NCBI GenBank assembly: GCA_016748015.1
Contig: JAAOMT010000134.1
Span: forward strand, 1,694,657 to 1,758,656
From: Geosiphon pyriformis
Lineage: Eukaryota > Glomeromycota > Glomeromycetes > Archaeosporales > Geosiphonaceae
Reading direction: 5' to 3'
DNA length: 64,000 bases
Shown here: positions 34,135 to 46,740 of the stretch, piece by piece
Layout: each line of letters begins with the position of its first letter
How positions within the stretch are numbered: position 1 is the first letter of the stretch
Made by a program: the position numbers and the translations under genes
The notes under the pieces: generated by a model
Databases searched by the model: none
What the model was told of the DNA's origin: nothing
What the model saw: only the letters and a program-made list of their open reading frames with translations

Positions 34135-36000
34135 ATGTTTAATACTATTAGCACTATTTTTTTAAAAATAACCAAAAATGCCAAAAATTTTAAAAAGTAA
34201 AAACAGTTATTTACTTTTGCTATTATTACACCAAACTTTTTTGTAATTTCAAATAAAATTTTGGATGAAATCTTTTTTGTATCATCTAATATGTTGTCTA
34301 AAATAGACCAAGATTAATTATTAACTGTATTGTTAAATATAATGTTTTTTAATAGATTATTACCAATTATAAAAGCAAAACAACAATTTTCTGTTGAATT
34401 ATTTGTTTTTAAAAACTGGATTAATTAAATGAAAACTAAATTATCTTTATTTTTTCTGGTTTTTGGTACTGTTATTAATAGTGCTTAAAAAACTATTGTT
34501 AGTTGTCAAAAATTTACTAAATAAATAATTTTTATTCTAGTGCTTAATGTTATTTTTAAGATCAAATTAGCTCATATTAAGACTGTTTTTTAGTCTGTAC
34601 TTGGTTTTTTAAATGCAAAGTCAATTATAAAAAACAATGTAAAACTCTTTTATATAGAGTTTGCTTTTCAAGATTTTTTAGATGTTGTTTTTCTGATTAT
34701 ATTTACAAGCTTTGTTTATTTAGTTACTTTTAAAATTGTCAAATCTTTGGTAATTTTTGAGTTTGGTTTTTTTTCTGTTGTTATACTATATAATATGTTT
34801 TTAAATATATTTGTTATTAATATTAAGACAGCTTTTAATGTGTTTAATAAAGTTGTTTATATTATATTAAAGTTTGATAGTGTTTGATAATATATAGTTA
34901 TTTATTTTAAGAAATTAGGTATTGTTGTATTTGTTCTTAATTACTGATTAGTTTTGGTAAACAAAAATAATATTCAAATTTGTTTTATAATAAGTTTAAA
35001 ACCAAGTTGATTAATTTTTTTTTTGGCTGTATTGTTTTTAAAATTAATGAAATAATTTTCCAAGTTAGTAATCAGATTTGTTTTATTCTTTGTTTACATA
35101 ATTTTGGTTATTATTTTTAATTTGTACTAATTATATTTAGCTTATAGATTAATTTAAATACTATTATTACTAAAACTGGTTCTTTAAAAAAGTGTTGCAT
35201 TTAGTAGAAAACTTATAAAAATTGATATTGTTTTAGATATTAGGATTTAAATTATTTGACTATAAATTACAAAATGTTTTTATCTTCTTTATCTAAGTCT
35301 TTTAGATATTTATGTTTTGTTTTATTAGTATTAGGTTTTATGCTAAAACTGTTGTGTTTATGCTTTTTTAGTTTTTATTTTTTTGATTGGTTTTATTTTT
35401 TTGTTGTAGTTATAGTTAGTTAATCTTCTTAAAAACTGATTTAATCAAACTTTTTACATTAATTAAGTCTATTATTAAGTTTGTCAATTCTATAGTTATT
35501 GTGTTTAAATAATTTGTTAATAATAATTTGGTTTCAAATAAAGCACTTGGTTTTAAGATCAATAAAATTTTGGTGTATATAGATGCTTTTAGTAAAGTTA
35601 TTGGTAAGCTAAAACATAAGATAGTTGCTTTAAAAACTAAATATAGCAATAAAAATATTGATATAGCTGGTTTTTAGATGAATTTGTTTATAATAGATAA
35701 TAATATATTTTCTAATTTAATGTTACTTTAAAAACATAAATCTGTTGCTATAAAAACTAATGTATTAAAAACAGTTAAATAGCTGGTTAAAATATTTAAT
35801 AATAATACTATATTGTTTAAAATTATTCAAAAAATGTTTTTTTTGATTAAGTTTTTTTTTAAATATCAATATAATATAGTCTAAATTGGCTTGAATAGCT
35901 GGTTACATGTAAAAAATATGTGAATTAAATTTAATATTGGAATACTTAGTTTGTTCTTAATTTTTAGATAGTAATTAAATTATATTTGTTAAAAAAAAAA
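34135..36000 (+). pseudogene. LINE derivative G1: ORF1 (partial) joined to LINE 3' tail, no ORF2
   Basis: Conceptual translation, with many stops, follows the same protein as the minus-strand copy G2: QLFTFAIITPNFFVISNKI from about 34206, KLAHIKTVF, INKILVYIDAFSKVIGKL and AIKTNVLKT near 35760. It then passes directly into a short AT-rich tail (GTAACCAGC/TAGATAGTA-like, 35880-36000) similar to the tail of the full-length LINE F. No endonuclease or RT lies between. The 5' part is cut off at 34135 by element D. Very AT-rich, with extreme transition decay. Confidence 0.75.
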
Positions 36001-36130
36001 TATATTTAACTTTTATTAATTATTATACAATTAAAATAATAAATTATTTTGAAATTTAATATAATATTTATTAAAAATTAAAATAATTTACATATATTTA
36101 AGTTAAATCAAATTTTTAAACTTATTTATT
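36001..36130. other. AT-rich spacer at the centre of the inverted LINE pair
   Basis: Almost pure A/T, including poly(A)-like and poly(T)-like runs. Consistent with the two A-rich LINE tails meeting tail to tail. No coding capacity seen. Confidence 0.6.
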
Positions 36131-38420
36131 AATTATAAATACTTATTTTTTTTATTTTTTATTTTTTATTATGAATTTAACAAATATGACCCAACTACTA
36201 TCTAGAAATTAGGACCAAACTAAGTGATCCAAGGCTAAATATGGTTTACATACTTACTATATGTAACCAGTTACTTAAGCCAGTTCAGGTTATACTATGT
36301 TAATACATCAAAAAAAAACTTATTCAAAAAAGACATTCTTTAAACAATTTTAAATAAAGTAACACTATTATTAACCAAACCAATCAACCACTCAGCTGTT
36401 TTAAAGACATTAGTTTTTACAGCAGCAGATTCATGTTCCCAAAGAGACATCAAATTAGAAAACATATCATTATCAAAAAATAACAAACTCATATGAGAGC
36501 CAAACATATCAACGTTCTTAAAACCACACTTAATTTTTAAAGCAACCACTTTCTGCTCCAGCTTACTAACAGCTCTGCTAAAAATACTTATGTAAACCAA
36601 AACTTTGTTGACCCTGAGGCCAAAAGCAGAACTTGAAACCAAATTACTATTAACAAATTGTTCAAAAACTTTGACCATAGAGCCAACAGGCTTAACAATA
36701 GATTCAACCAAAACAGAAAGCTTGGTTAAATCAGATTCCAGAAACACCAAAGAATCTTCAACAGCCACAGAAGAAGCAGAAGCCACCAAAAAAAGAAATT
36801 CAAAAAGAACAGGAGAAACAGATGCCTTTACATAAGACAAAAAACCAATGAAATATGATTTAAACACCTTGGAAGCCTTAGAAAAGAGAGGTAGAGCAAT
36901 CTTGCAGTTTACAGCCAAATGGCCTATTTTTTGACACCAAAAACAATGCTGGCAACCAGAAGTTTTCTACCAGATATGGCATTTTCTCAGTATACTAGTT
37001 TTTAGTACTGCAGTATCCAAATCAATCTGAAAACCAAATGTAACCAAAACAAATCAAGAACAATAACCAGACTTAGGAGAACAGAGAATAAAACATGTTT
37101 AACCACCAACTTAAGAAATCATATCACTAATTTTAAAAGCTGTGCAGCCAAAAGGAAAATTAACCAACTTGGCCTTAAATCTATTACAAAACAGAATAGT
37201 TTTATTCTAATTCACCAAAGAGAGGATTCTAATACTATCCTTGTCCACCAAAATTGACCAATGATTTAAAGCAGACACAGCAGAGTCCAACTTTTTAAAA
37301 TGAACAACCACATACTGCCAAATGTCAGCAGACTTCAACACAACACGAGTGACACCACCAAACACACTGAAAGCTGTTTTAATGTTAGCAGCAAACACAC
37401 CTAAGAGCATATCACACAGCACAATAGCAGCAGAAGGGGAACCAGACTCAGAAACCACCAAAAATTTGGCAATTTTAAGGGTGGCCAAATGTATAGAGCT
37501 TGTAAGCTCAACCAAAAATGCAGCTTCTAACAATACTTAAGAAACAACTTCTATATAAAACAGTTTCACATTGTCTTTTGATACTGACTTTGCATTCAAG
37601 AAACCATGTATTGACTGAAAAACAGTCTTAAGATAAGCCAATTTAATCTTAAAAGTAGCACCAGGCACCAAAGTAAAGGCCACCTATTTAGTAAATTTTT
37701 GATGACTAGTAATGGTTTCTCAAACACCACTAAAAGTAGCACCAGAAACCAGATGAGGAGATAATTCAGTTTCTATCTGATCAGCCCAGTTCTTAAGAAC
37801 AGGTAACCCAACAGAAGATAGTTGTTTTGCTTCTAAAACTGGCAATAATCTGCTAGAAGACACCATATTTGACAACACAATCAATGGTTGATCTTGGCCC
37901 ATCTTGAATGATGTGCTGGATAATGCAACAGAGATCTTATTAGAGATTTTATTTGGAACTACAAAGAAGTTTGGTATAACAATAGCAAAGACAAACAACT
38001 GTTCCCATTTTTCTGAACTTTTGGTTTTTTTGATCATTTTTTTTGAAGAAGAGATGCTAGCAACACCAGATATTGAAGTTATAGATAAGAAAACTAACTT
38101 GTTAACTAGTCTATTATTAAACACTTTTGGGCTCTTAGTAAAAGTGGAAGCAACACTGAAACTGATTCAAGTGTGTCTTTTTGAGAGAACTTTGACTGGT
38201 AAAAAACCAGTCAAAGAAGAGGGAATTGCTTCAGTAGCTACCAAAAGCAGCTTTTCATAATTACTGGGTAAAAGAAAGGCTTCTAAAACATTCTGCCTAG
38301 TTGTTTTTACAACAGAGAGAGCTTTTCTGGTTGAAATTTTATTAAATATCTCAGAAAAGATATTAAGTGCAGCTTTTTTACTCTTTGCTTTAGTTGTGGT
38401 CATAAAATTAAGAAGATAAA
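36131..38420 (-). pseudogene. LINE derivative G2: ORF1 with CCHC knuckle and 3' tail, no ORF2
   Basis: On the minus strand the ORF1 begins with MTTTKAKSKKAALNIFSEI at 38403. It continues with a few stops and frame changes through segments 38124-37720 and 37533-37207 to a zinc knuckle CFWCQKIGHLAVNC (CX2CX4HX4C, 36904-36945). A Leu/Val-rich, coiled-coil-like C-terminal region (36918-36340) follows. After ORF1 comes only a tail of about 200 bp with A-rich end, resembling F's tail at 45480-45545. ORF1 of LINEs is an RNA-binding partner of the RT protein. Better preserved than G1. Confidence 0.78.
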
Positions 38421-38690
38421 GAGTTTTTTAATACTTATTATAAAATATATAATTAAATTAAATAAATAAATATATATATTTTATTATGTTTTATAAAAAT
38501 AATTGCTATATATTTGTACTTTTATAGTTTTAAAATTTATACTATATATAAATATTTAATTAAAATTATGTAATTAATTATAAAAAAAAGTAGCTTTTAT
38601 TTTTTTTTTGGTTTTTAATAGTAATATTATTTAAGAAGCCATTTTAACTATAAAAATAGCTAAACAATATTTTATTAAAGTGTAAAATCT
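38421..38690. other. AT-rich intergenic stretch between LINEs G2 and F
   Basis: Simple A/T sequence with runs such as TAAATATATATATTTT. I see no ORF, repeat unit or regulatory motif I can support. It may include 5' untranslated sequence of G2. Confidence 0.5.
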
Positions 38691-38785
38691 TTTTCTTGTT
38701 GATCCTCCAGTTATAATGAGAGTGAGATATTGTCAAAAAAAAAGTTTCCCTTACTTCTTATTCCCTTTGTATTTTAATTATTTCT

Positions 38786-40768
38786 TTGGATGTATCTTTA
38801 TTTGTAAACATAGAACTGGCAAATCCTGTTGCTGGTGGCTCTAGATCTACTTCTGTTGGATTGGAGAACTGGCCTGATACGAGAAAAAAAAGGGTGAATA
38901 GTATATACTTATGCAGTACATCTTACAAGAAGCCGAGAAATCCTAAAGTTGGAGTTGATGTGATTGACTCATCTGCTGGACCTCTGAGTCTGGCCAATAT
39001 TGGTATCATTAACAATAAGTTTTCGAAATCTTGGGGCAGTGAAATAGAATGCAAAGTGAGTAACATGGGTGGTCTGTTGAACTTGAAGAACATGAAAAAT
39101 ATTGTCACTGAGGAAACTAATTACGCTAACTTAGACAATTCTGTGGTCAATGGCATGGAAGATGATATCACACCTAAGAAAATGCGCACTTGTATATATG
39201 TGTTAGGTCAACTTCTAAAGACTTTTTTATTTAACATTTTAAGTGGTGATAAGAATATGATGGCTTTTTTGTCTTCTAAGTTTAAGGGTTCCAATCAGCT
39301 GCTGAGTATCAAGTCATGTGTTTCGGAAAAAAAATGAAACTTTGAGCCAGTAAAATTTTTTGCACTAGATATTGAGCTTTTGGCTATTCCAGAAAAATCT
39401 GTTAGTGACAAATTAATCTCAATAAAAAAAATTTTTTATTGAATTGATGGTTTTGAGAAAGTATTGACTTTTTCAAAATTCTTAGAAATCATCAGAGCTT
39501 CATTTACTTCTGAGTTTAGTATGAATAAGGCAAAGAAATTTGCAATCTGCAAGAAAATTATTATTAATAATAATCTAAGAAAAGTAAATAGCTGTTCAGA
39601 TCAGGAGGTGATCATCAAGAAGATCCCAGTAAATCTTCTCAGATCAGCAGTGGAATCGGTTTTTTCCAAATTTGACAAGATTATTTCAATCAAGATACAG
39701 TTGATTGGACTTTGACAGAAGGCTCTGGTAGAGTTTAAGTCATCTGAGGTGGCCAGTCTGATTGCTTCTAAATGGTCAGTGTTCATGAAAAAAGATTCTG
39801 TACATGTGACTTTGGCAAATAAGGACAAACAAATGTGAATATTTAAAGATCAGCATCAAGTTTTGCTTTATACTCTCCCAATTGGCACCATGGCCCATAA
39901 TTTTTCTGTTTTGGTAAGAGCTTATAGTAGAAGAACCTGTTTTATTGGCCATAATCCTGCATCATACATATGAGATAGGTGCACTGTCATTTGTTTTGAG
40001 GATGAAGTATCCAAATTGGCTGCTATTGGTTCTGTTCCAGTTTTTAAGAGTGTGAGTTTGCACTGGACTAGTCTTTTATTGGCATGTTGTGCCAAATGTA
40101 AACAATTTGGTCATGTTTCTGATATGTGTTTAGTTAATAAGAATTTTGGGGTTCATGGAAAGCAGATAGTAACTGATTGGGATCAGGTTTGTTTGACTGG
40201 TATTTATAAAAAAAAGCAAGCTTCTATTGCATGTCCAGTCTCTTTTGGTGGAAAAACTTGGGCCCAGATTGCTGGCAGCTCCTCACTTCATGTGATTTCT
40301 TTAGCTGCTCCTGGTGTTGGTTTGGTTTCGGGTGCAAATTCCCCTCCTTTGGCTTTTATTTCTCTTATTGTCTCTGGTTTAAATAATCATTTGGCTTTTC
40401 TGGAATGCTCTTTGGAAATTTTGTCTAAACAGGTTTCTGGTATTCTAAAAAAGTTGAGTTTTGTTGAGTTGGTGCTCTTAGTGTCTTCTTTTTGTGCTTC
40501 ATCTCTGGCTGTTTTTGTGCTTGTGGCTTCTGTTTTGGATTCAAATATGGCTCTAGATGATATGTTGACATCATCTTTTTTTCCTTTTCTAGGTGTTGAT
40601 GAGTTGGTTAATGGTTTTAATTTGAGTAGTTCAAAGATTCTGACTTCCAAAGTGGGTGGTTTGGAATCTAAGATGTTGACTCTGGAAGTGTCAGTCAGTT
40701 TTGTTTTGGCTAAGTTGGATTTTTTGTGTTCTGGTTCAGGTTTGTCATTGCTTTCTTTCTTTCAATAA
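38786..40768 (+). pseudogene. LINE F ORF1 (Gag-like, zinc knuckle)
   Basis: Frame segments 38786-39337, 39464-39715 and 40016-40768 are separated by single stops (for example TGA at 39335, 39713 and 39836) and together make an ORF1 of about 660 codons. The N-terminus is Ser/Lys-rich. The central part (VIIKKIPVNLLRSAVESVFS, DKIISIKI) has the look of an RRM-like RNA-binding region. The zinc knuckle CAKCKQFGHVSDMC (CX2CX4HX4C) is at 40088-40129. The C-terminal third is Leu/Ser/Val-rich and probably coiled coil. ORF1 binds LINE RNA. It ends 17 bp before ORF2. Confidence 0.82.
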
Positions 40769-40785
40769 ATGGTCTAGTTTGAAAA

Positions 40786-43700
40786 ATGGCTATTTGTAAC
40801 ATTAAGGGCATGACTAATTTGGAGAAACAAAAGGACATTGTTCATTGGCATCTAGAATCTGATAACATGGTTTCTTTTTTTACTGAGACTAAGTTAAGAG
40901 TAAGTGCTGGTCTTTGGATTAAGAACAGATTTGAGGGTGTCAGAATTTTTATGTCTGGTCTGGAAGAGAGGTTTCTTGGTGCAAGTATGGCTGTAGTTAT
41001 AAATAGTTCCTTGGCTTGGCATGTTTTGAAAGTTAAGAAGGTTCCTGATCAGGTCATTTTTGTTTGTTTGTTGTTTAAAAATAAGCTTTTGGTTATTTTT
41101 CTGAGTTTGTATGCTAGTGCTTCTGCCAAAACACATTTTGCTCAAGCTCTCAACATTAACTTATTCATCTCTAAGGTGGTTAATAATAGTTCTTTTGTGG
41201 TTGTTGGTGGAGATTTTAATAAAGACGGTGCTAGAAAATATGCTAGTTTTAGGAAGTATTCAGATTTGGAGTTGGTTAACTCGCTGAGTGGTTACTCTCT
41301 AAGTAAGTTGCCTACTTAGAGAAATTCTCAAGGAGTTGAAAAGACTATTGATTATGTTTTGTGAGTAAGATTCTTTCTTTAGCTGTTGCTGGCCATAATG
41401 TTGCCTCTGTGTTTGAACTTTTTGAAACCGATCATAATATGGTTGGAATCTTGGTTGGGTTGGAGGACTTCATTGATGCTTGTCTAAATAGTATTTGCAA
41501 GCAGACTAATAAAGACCACTGGAAGTATAGAATTAAAGATACAGATATTGTCAAATGAGGTTGTTTTAGGGATTGCTTTTTGGTCAGGTTGTCTTTGCTT
41601 TCGGATATCTTTTTGGTCTCAAAAGAAAAAAAAGATTTGGATGAGATGTGGGAGGTATTAAAAAGTGCTGTTTGTGATTTAGCTGATAAAAATTTCTTTA
41701 AGCATTGGTTTTGTGAATTCGATAGTCCTAAAAACAAACAATCTTCGAAGTTTTTTAAGCTGAAATCTTTGGTTGTCAGGATTACAAAAAGTTTGTGCTC
41801 AGGTAGATTGGTAGAAGTGGATTGTCTTGTTTGGGTTTGGTCGACTCTTGACATTGTCAAGGCCTTAGAGTTTGCTGTTTTGCTTGAAAATGGTTCAAAT
41901 TTACATGAGCTGTACAGTCTTTTGTCAAAAGTCAGGATATGTTATTGGAAATCCAAATACCACGAGGCTGAGTTGGCTAGATATAAACACATCAAAGATG
42001 TGATAGACAAATGTATAGAGAGTTTTAATTCTAATAAAGGTGGGATGATTAAAAGCATCTTAGAGCATCTTTTTCACAAAGTTGTATTGGATCATTTGGT
42101 AGTTAATGATGAGTTGATTTTGGATCCCATGGAGATTTGGTCTAAAGTAAATGAAATCATGGTGGACTGGACCCACAGACAGAGAATCTTTTCAGTCTTA
42201 TCTGATTTATGAGCTCATCAGTATGCCTCTTTAAATCATGTAGATGATGATGCCTTCTTAGGTGTGATGAGTGATATTAGCTTGAGTGAATTGTTTCTGG
42301 TTATCGGTGGGCTGCCCAATGACAAAGCTGCTGGTTTTTTTGATATAACTAATGAGTTGTGGAAGCACGGTAGTGCTGAAGTGTTGGCTTGTCTTCTTGA
42401 TTTGCTAAATTTTTGTTTGAAAGCTGGTGATATATCTGATTTGTGGAAGAGGGCTTGGGTTTCTATGATTCTCAAGCTCTATGAATGAGATAACATTCTG
42501 ACTAACACCAGGCCAATTGTCTTGATTGAGACAGCGAGAAAAATTTTATCCAAAATTTTGTCAGATCAGATTTCCTCGATCTGCAGTGAATTTGACATTC
42601 TTCATGGTAACAATTTCTCAGTTCTAAAAGGTACTTCAACTCAGTCTCCTGTGTTTGCTGTTGGCTCAATTGTGGAGAATGCTTTGGAAAAGGGCCAGAA
42701 AATTTGGCTGGTTCTACAAAATATATGTAAAGCTTATGATTTGGTTAGGTGGCATCATTTGAAGTCCAGTTTAAAGTGCATTAAGATGTGCAGCAGATTT
42801 ATTGAGTTTTTTGGGAATATCCATGAGAATAGAATTAATAGGATTATGACTGATTTTGGTTTGTCAAATAGTTACATTGTTCACAATGGTTTGGATCAGG
42901 GTAAAGTGTTTTTTCCGCTTCTCTGGAGGATTTTTTATGATCTTCTGTTGTGCGAGGTCAAGAGGCAGAAACATTTGTGTGGCTATAGAATTAATTCGAA
43001 TTTTGTGGCAAAGTCTGGCAAAGTTGAATCTAGTGGTGGCATGTCATTTTTTTTTGTTGCAGGTGCTTTTGTTGATGATACAATCTAAGTTGGTAATAGC
43101 CAGGCCTCAACACAGTATATTTTAGACATTTTAAGTAAATTTTTTGATGTAAATAATATTTCTATTAACAACAACAAAACTGTGGCAATTCTTATTAATC
43201 AAAAGGTGAAGGATGCCTTCTTGTACATCAGTGGTTAACCCATCTTCATTGCAAGAAAGAGTGAATTTTATAAGTATCTTGGTATTTTTTTGTCTACAGA
43301 GGGCCTTTCAAAGCCAAGTCTCATTAAAGCATATATGAATGTTAGGTTTTTTTCTAATTTGATTCTTAGAAAAACGGTGTCAGATAAGTAGTTCTCTTAC
43401 CTGGTTTCAGCAGTTCTTTAGTCTATTATATGTTATTGTACACAATTCAGTTTTGTTGTTAAAAGTGTGTGTCAAAAGTAGGGTATCATGATCAAAAAGA
43501 GACTTAGAGCTAAGGCATTTTTGCCAAAAGATTTTCCCATTGAGGCATTGTACTATTCATCTCTATATGGTTTGAAGCCTTTTAAGCAAGTGCAAGCTGA
43601 AGCCAAGATTGCTTCGGTAATTAGTTTCTCCAATGCACCAGGAATTCTTGGTCATCTGTTTGAGCACCATGCTTTAGACTTGAATTAGACTTCTTTGAAT

Positions 43701-45434
43701 TCCTTGTGCCATCCAATTAAGTTGAGAGTTTGTTCACTGAACAATTTTCTGGCTGGAATTGTAAAGATTTTCTTAGATATGGGTGTTTCTTTGGTTAACA
43801 AATTATCTAGTGCATTTTGTAAGTCTGGCTATTTTTCAATGTCTGAAATTCTGGATGTTTTATGCTATTTTGATGTGGTCCATTCATTGAAACATTTTGG
43901 TGTTGCTTTTGGTAACTGTCTGTTAACTAAGCAGGATCAAGTCATGAATTGAAAAACTTTTTATTGCTGGAAGAGGTTAAGCTCTAGGAGTTCAATGCCA
44001 GTTTGGTTTAGTAAAACTTTTGTGTACATGTGTGGTAGTCTAGTAGATTTAAACAATGGTAAAGTGTTGAATAGTTCTGGTCTTTTCTGTTCAAGTGATT
44101 TTTTGGTTGTTTACAAGCATCTACACAAGGTCTGAACAAAGGAGTTGAATATTTTCACTGATGGCTCATTGAGTGGCCTAAGCACATTAGGTATGGCTTG
44201 TGGAGCAGCTGCTTATTTTTCTGAGATTGATTTGGGTGTTGGTGTTAGGGTTCAGAGTCTGTTGTCTTCTATGCTGGCAGAATTATAAGTAATTGCAGTG
44301 GCTTTGGAGTGTGTTCTATTGTCCTGCTCTGTTGTTATTTATTTTGATAGTCAAGTGGCTTTGGATGCATACGTGTTTGAATGTGAGTTGGGTCAACCAG
44401 ACTTTTGCAACAGATGTTGAATGGAATGACATCATATTGCTAATTTGATTAAATTAAAAAATGTTACTGTGAGATAGGTTAAGGTAAAGGAACATTTTGG
44501 TGTGTTTGGTAATGATCAGACTAATACTATGGCCTGTGCTGCATTTCAATCTAGCTTGTTTCTTCCAGTTGAGATTCATGATAGGTTTTTTGTGGCAGAT
44601 AGTTTAGTGGTTTCTAGTAATGCTCAGCATTTTATCTATGATGTTTGCAGAATTATGTGTCATGTTTTATAAAAAGCTGGTCTTGGTGTGAGTGTCTTGA
44701 CCAGCTTATTGCTTCATTGCATTGATTGGAAGTGTACTGCTTCTGTTTGGCATCTGGATTTTCATATGTTGACAGGTTTTACTAGTAGGAGATTGGCTGC
44801 CCTGTGCACTTATTTGATAAAGACTGTTCATGATAAATTGTCAGTGGCTGTCCATAAGAGATTGTATGATATTGGTTACCCAAGTGTTTTATGTCTGATG
44901 TGTGATGACATCAAATTTTCTAATCATGCTTTTACTTGTTCTGTGAATTTACTTTTACATTTAGAGATTGTGGCCAATCACATTGGATTGTGGAAGTCTT
45001 TGGTGAGAGTTCACCTTTTTGCTTTGTCCTCAGTACTGAACACACTTGCGAATGCTTCAGATGTCTGTATTTATGCTGTTTTGTGCAAGGGTTTTGTTTT
45101 TCAAAATTGGATTGGTGAGACTATTTCCATTTTCAGAAACAGGAAAAAGGCCCAGTCAATTGTTGTTGAGTTTGTTTACCATCTTGCAGGTGACTGTTGT
45201 GATTATCTGTAGTTGTTGAGATCTAAGTTTAGAGTTGGTATGAAAAAAATTGGTCTGGTTTACAATGATGATAGAGTTTTTGCTCTGCCACGTGGTTTAT
45301 CCAGGTTGCTATCTGATGGTGTTGTTCACATGCTAGGTGTGGTGGAATCTTTTGCTGTTAGTTTTGGTTCATATAGGCATTGTTTGTTCTTTTCTGGTTT
45401 GGATAATAGTAATAGGATTCTGATAAGTGTGTAG
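40786..45434 (+). pseudogene. LINE F ORF2 (endonuclease, reverse transcriptase, RNase H)
   Basis: ATG at 40786 (MAICNIKGMTNLEKQ). The APE-type endonuclease shows FFTETKLR, VVGGDFNKDG (GGDFN at 41206-41220), TIDYVL and TDH (41427-41435), with a stop at 41317 and a frameshift near 41360. The RT (about 42260-43400) has KAYDLVRWHHLKSSL, HNGLDQGKVFFPLLWRIFYD and the catalytic AFVDDT (43068-43079). RNase H follows near 44150 (NIFTDGSLSGLS). A C-terminal CLMCDDIKFSNHAFTC motif (CX2CX7HX3C, 44892-44939) closes the protein. Several TAA/TAG/TGA stops lie between domains. The protein would nick target DNA and copy LINE RNA. Confidence 0.9.
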
Positions 45435-45560
45435 TATTGCCTTGATGGGCCTGAGTGGTCAGTCATGTGTAGTAAGTACATAAGCCATGTTTAGTTTGGG
45501 ATATTTTGTTTTATCTCTGTATGCTAGATAATAGTTAGGCTGTACTTATTAATTAATTAT

Positions 45561-46180
45561 AAAAAAAAAATTAAAGTGTTTTTCTTAAATAATAAAAAAA
45601 CAAAACAGAAATTTAAAATTTTAAAGGTTTAAATGTAAAAATAAACTTATTTAAGAAAGTTAATAATTTAAGTTATGTTTTTATTGGTTGTTGTAATATA
45701 AATAAAAATTTAGTAATATAACAAATTTTGCAAATAATAATATTAATACAAAAAAATATTTTAAATTAAATTACTTAAATTATAATTTATAAAAAATTGT
45801 AACTTTTATGCCAATTACAATTTTTATGTCAATTATTATAAATTATATATTAATAAAATTGTTAAAATTAAACAGTCAAGATTTTCTTTATAATTAAAAA
45901 TGATTAATTGATTACTAAAATTTTAAATAATTAAAAAAATTTATAAAATTGTAACTAATACAAAAGTTTTAAAAAATTATAATTATAATTTTTTCATTTT
46001 TAGTTGACACCATTAAAAATATGTTTAAAATAATTTAAAACAAAGCTTTCAAAAATCGTAAATTAATATTACAAAAGAATAAGATATATTTATATTAAAA
46101 TTTTATATTTAATAAAAAAAGAATTAAACAAACACTTTTTTTAATTTTGAAATAATAGCATCTCAAACCGTTGATGGATA
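45561..46180. other. AT-rich region after LINE F
   Basis: Almost entirely A/T with no ORF above background and no recognised repeat. May be old decayed repeat or LINE 3' flank. Confidence 0.5.
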
Positions 46181-46740
46181 AAAAAAGTATACAAGACCAT
46201 GAAACATAAAAATTTTGCAGCTCTTTCTCTTCAATCACCTCCACGTCTTGAGTCGACCTGGAACGGGATTGCCACGAGTGTGTTTAATTTAAGCATAAGT
46301 GAAACAATGAAATGTAACTTCTGATAGTCTGTCTTTTACTCTTGGAAATGCCCATTCGTATATTGTTAAAAAGGGGTTGCCCCTTCCCACTCCAGTGGAA
46401 TGTCGCCATATCTCTTGACGGCTTAGGTATTATGATTTTGATCTTTGCGCACAATCAAGTATGCAGAAGCATAGAAGAGGGTCTTCTTATTTACCGAGGA
46501 TTCACCCTCCCATAATAAGTGGCTATTGGGTTTTCCTTCTAAATTCAATAATCCTAATTTTAACGAAACGTTCGGTTTCAGAATTATAATGCACCATCGA
46601 TCTCAATGTCTTTTCTTTATTATGATCAAGATTATAGGTTTTATTATCTCCAAAGATCACACGGTGGGTATTAATATCTGTAATCAACTTGTACCGCCCA
46701 ACCATTCATTCCAGAATATGTATACATTTGGACAAAACTA
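46181..46740. other. Unassigned low-repeat segment of higher GC content
   Basis: Composition changes sharply from the A/T flank to mixed sequence such as GTCGACCTGGAACGGGATTG (from about 46252). A 60-codon frame on the minus strand (46705-46523, starting MVGRYKLITDINTHRVIFGD) is the best coding candidate. I recognise neither protein family nor structured RNA, and found no convincing tRNA or snRNA fold. It could be an exon of a spliced gene, an RNA gene or a gene fragment. Confidence 0.4.

Larger units (their letters stand above)
38690..45560 (+). mobile_element. LINE F: near full-length non-LTR retrotransposon (APE endonuclease, RT, RNase H)
   Basis: A 5' leader (38690-38785) is followed by ORF1, ORF2 and a tail ending TTAATTAATTATAAAAAAAAA near 45560. 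Catalytic signatures of endonuclease, RT and RNase H are present, but both ORFs contain stops and frameshifts. The combination of APE-type endonuclease, RNase H and C-terminal CCHC fits the I/Tad-like LINE groups; the clade is an inference. Base composition is clearly less AT-extreme than G1 and H, suggesting a younger insertion. Confidence 0.88.

Noticed and set aside
36605-36835. Plus-strand Thr/Glu-rich ORF within LINE G2
   Set aside because: Antisense shadow of ORF1, whose minus-strand frame has the zinc knuckle and matches G1.
46190-46420. tRNA or snRNA in the higher-GC segment
   Set aside because: No cloverleaf with A/B boxes, no TTCGA T-loop, and no U-snRNA signature could be placed.
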